A stretch of 6,812 nt of DNA from an uncultured Oscillospiraceae bacterium (GTDB lineage Bacteria > Bacillota > Clostridia > Oscillospirales > Oscillospiraceae), in contig CALWWS010000181.1 in NCBI GenBank assembly GCA_944385305.1, positions 1 to 6,812 of the forward strand. The letters run 5' to 3'. The notes below the pieces were generated by a model. That model made no database searches and was not told the DNA's origin. It was given only the letters and a program-made list of their open reading frames with translations. Made by a program: the position numbers and the translations under genes. Positions 6,365-6,812 of the stretch are shown piece after piece. The stretch's first letter is position 1. Every line of letters starts with the position of its first letter.

Positions 6365-6371
6365 ATACATT

Positions 6372-6389
6372 TATATATGGTATATATGG
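6372..6389. repeat. Two tandem copies of TATATATGG
   Basis: The 9-base unit occurs at 6372-6380 and 6381-6389 in the AT-rich spacer between the terminator and the dehydrogenase stop. It is strikingly AT-rich against its surroundings, but no function is visible. Confidence 0.5.
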
Positions 6390-6395
6390 ATGGAT

Positions 6396-6812
6396 TTATG
6401 GGTTGACGACATTGACCGGCCTGCCCTCCCGCCAGGCCCACAGATTGTCTGCCGCAATCTGCATCAGGCGGGTGCGGGCCTGGACCGGGGCCCAGGCGAT
6501 GTGGGGGGTGATGATGCAGTTGGGCGCGCCGATGAGAGGGGAGCCTTCCCGGGGCGGCTCCTGGCACAGTACATCCAACCCCGCGCCGGCCACCTTGCCG
6601 CTGTCCAGGGCCGCGCGCAGATCGGCCTCCGCCACCAGGGGGCCCCGGGCGGTGTTGATGAGGATCACGCCGTCCCTCATCTTCTCAATGCTCCCGGCAT
6701 GGATCATTCCCCGGCTGCGGTCGTTGAGGGGGCAGTGCAGGGAGATCACGTCGGACTGGGACAGCACCTGCTCCAGGGTGGCACCGGCGACAAATTCATC
6801 GCTGACCACCGG
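6396..6812 (-). CDS. D-2-hydroxyacid dehydrogenase, C-terminal part (glycerate dehydrogenase-like)
   Basis: This is the last 138 residues of an NAD(P)-dependent D-isomer-specific 2-hydroxyacid dehydrogenase; the start, the substrate-binding half and the GxGxxG motif lie beyond the right edge. The visible part covers the second half of the nucleotide domain and the return to the substrate domain. It has SDVISLHCPL, then LINTARGPLV with the catalytic Arg, GLDVLCQEPP with the Glu, and ITPHIAWAP with the catalytic His, so the Arg-Glu-His triad is complete. HIAWAP and the ending NLWAWREGRPVNVVNP are most like hydroxypyruvate reductase/glycerate dehydrogenase members, but phosphoglycerate or lactate-type substrates cannot be ruled out from this fragment. 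It converges on the malic enzyme gene and shares its terminator. Confidence 0.92.
   Translation of the reverse strand, partial: PVVSDEFVAGATLEQVLSQSDVISLHCPLNDRSRGMIHAGSIEKMRDGVILINTARGPLVAEADLRAALDSGKVAGAGLDVLCQEPPREGSPLIGAPNCIITPHIAWAPVQARTRLMQIAADNLWAWREGRPVNVVNP

Overview
The window looks like ordinary chromosomal sequence from a GC-rich (roughly 60%) anaerobic Firmicute. The protein sequences, the strong Shine-Dalgarno sites and the frequent TTG/GTG starts fit the Oscillospiraceae (Flavonifractor/Lawsonibacter-like gut Clostridia). This placement is an inference from style and protein resemblance, not from a database match. No mobile element, CRISPR array, rRNA or tRNA was seen, and I found no convincing undescribed multigene system.

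Layout. Positions 1-237 (minus) hold the start of a membrane-bound ion-pumping pyrophosphatase (hppA), cut by the window edge. Positions 398-3240 (minus) hold a two-gene operon, trkA then trkH, for a Trk-type potassium uptake system; the genes overlap by 4 bases. Positions 3386-4084 (minus) hold a membrane-anchored or secreted protein of unknown function, closed by a strong GC-rich terminator. A divergent promoter region at 4085-4249 separates it from the plus-strand genes udp (uridine phosphorylase, 4250-5023) and a short-type malic enzyme (5139-6317). A perfect 34-bp palindrome (6331-6364) acts as a terminator between malic enzyme and the convergent 3' half of a D-2-hydroxyacid dehydrogenase (6396-6812, minus), which runs off the right edge.

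How the genes fit together. TrkA gates the TrkH channel, and both lie directly upstream of hppA on the same strand. Many clostridial membrane pyrophosphatases are K+-activated Na+ pumps, so the left half reads as a cation-homeostasis block. The right half is central and salvage metabolism: uridine phosphorolysis, malate decarboxylation to pyruvate, and reduction or oxidation of a 2-hydroxyacid.

The less ordinary features are in the non-coding DNA. A perfect 11-bp inverted repeat overlaps the predicted hppA -35 box, an 8-bp inverted repeat sits between the divergent promoters next to udp, and three of the minus-strand genes appear to start with TTG.
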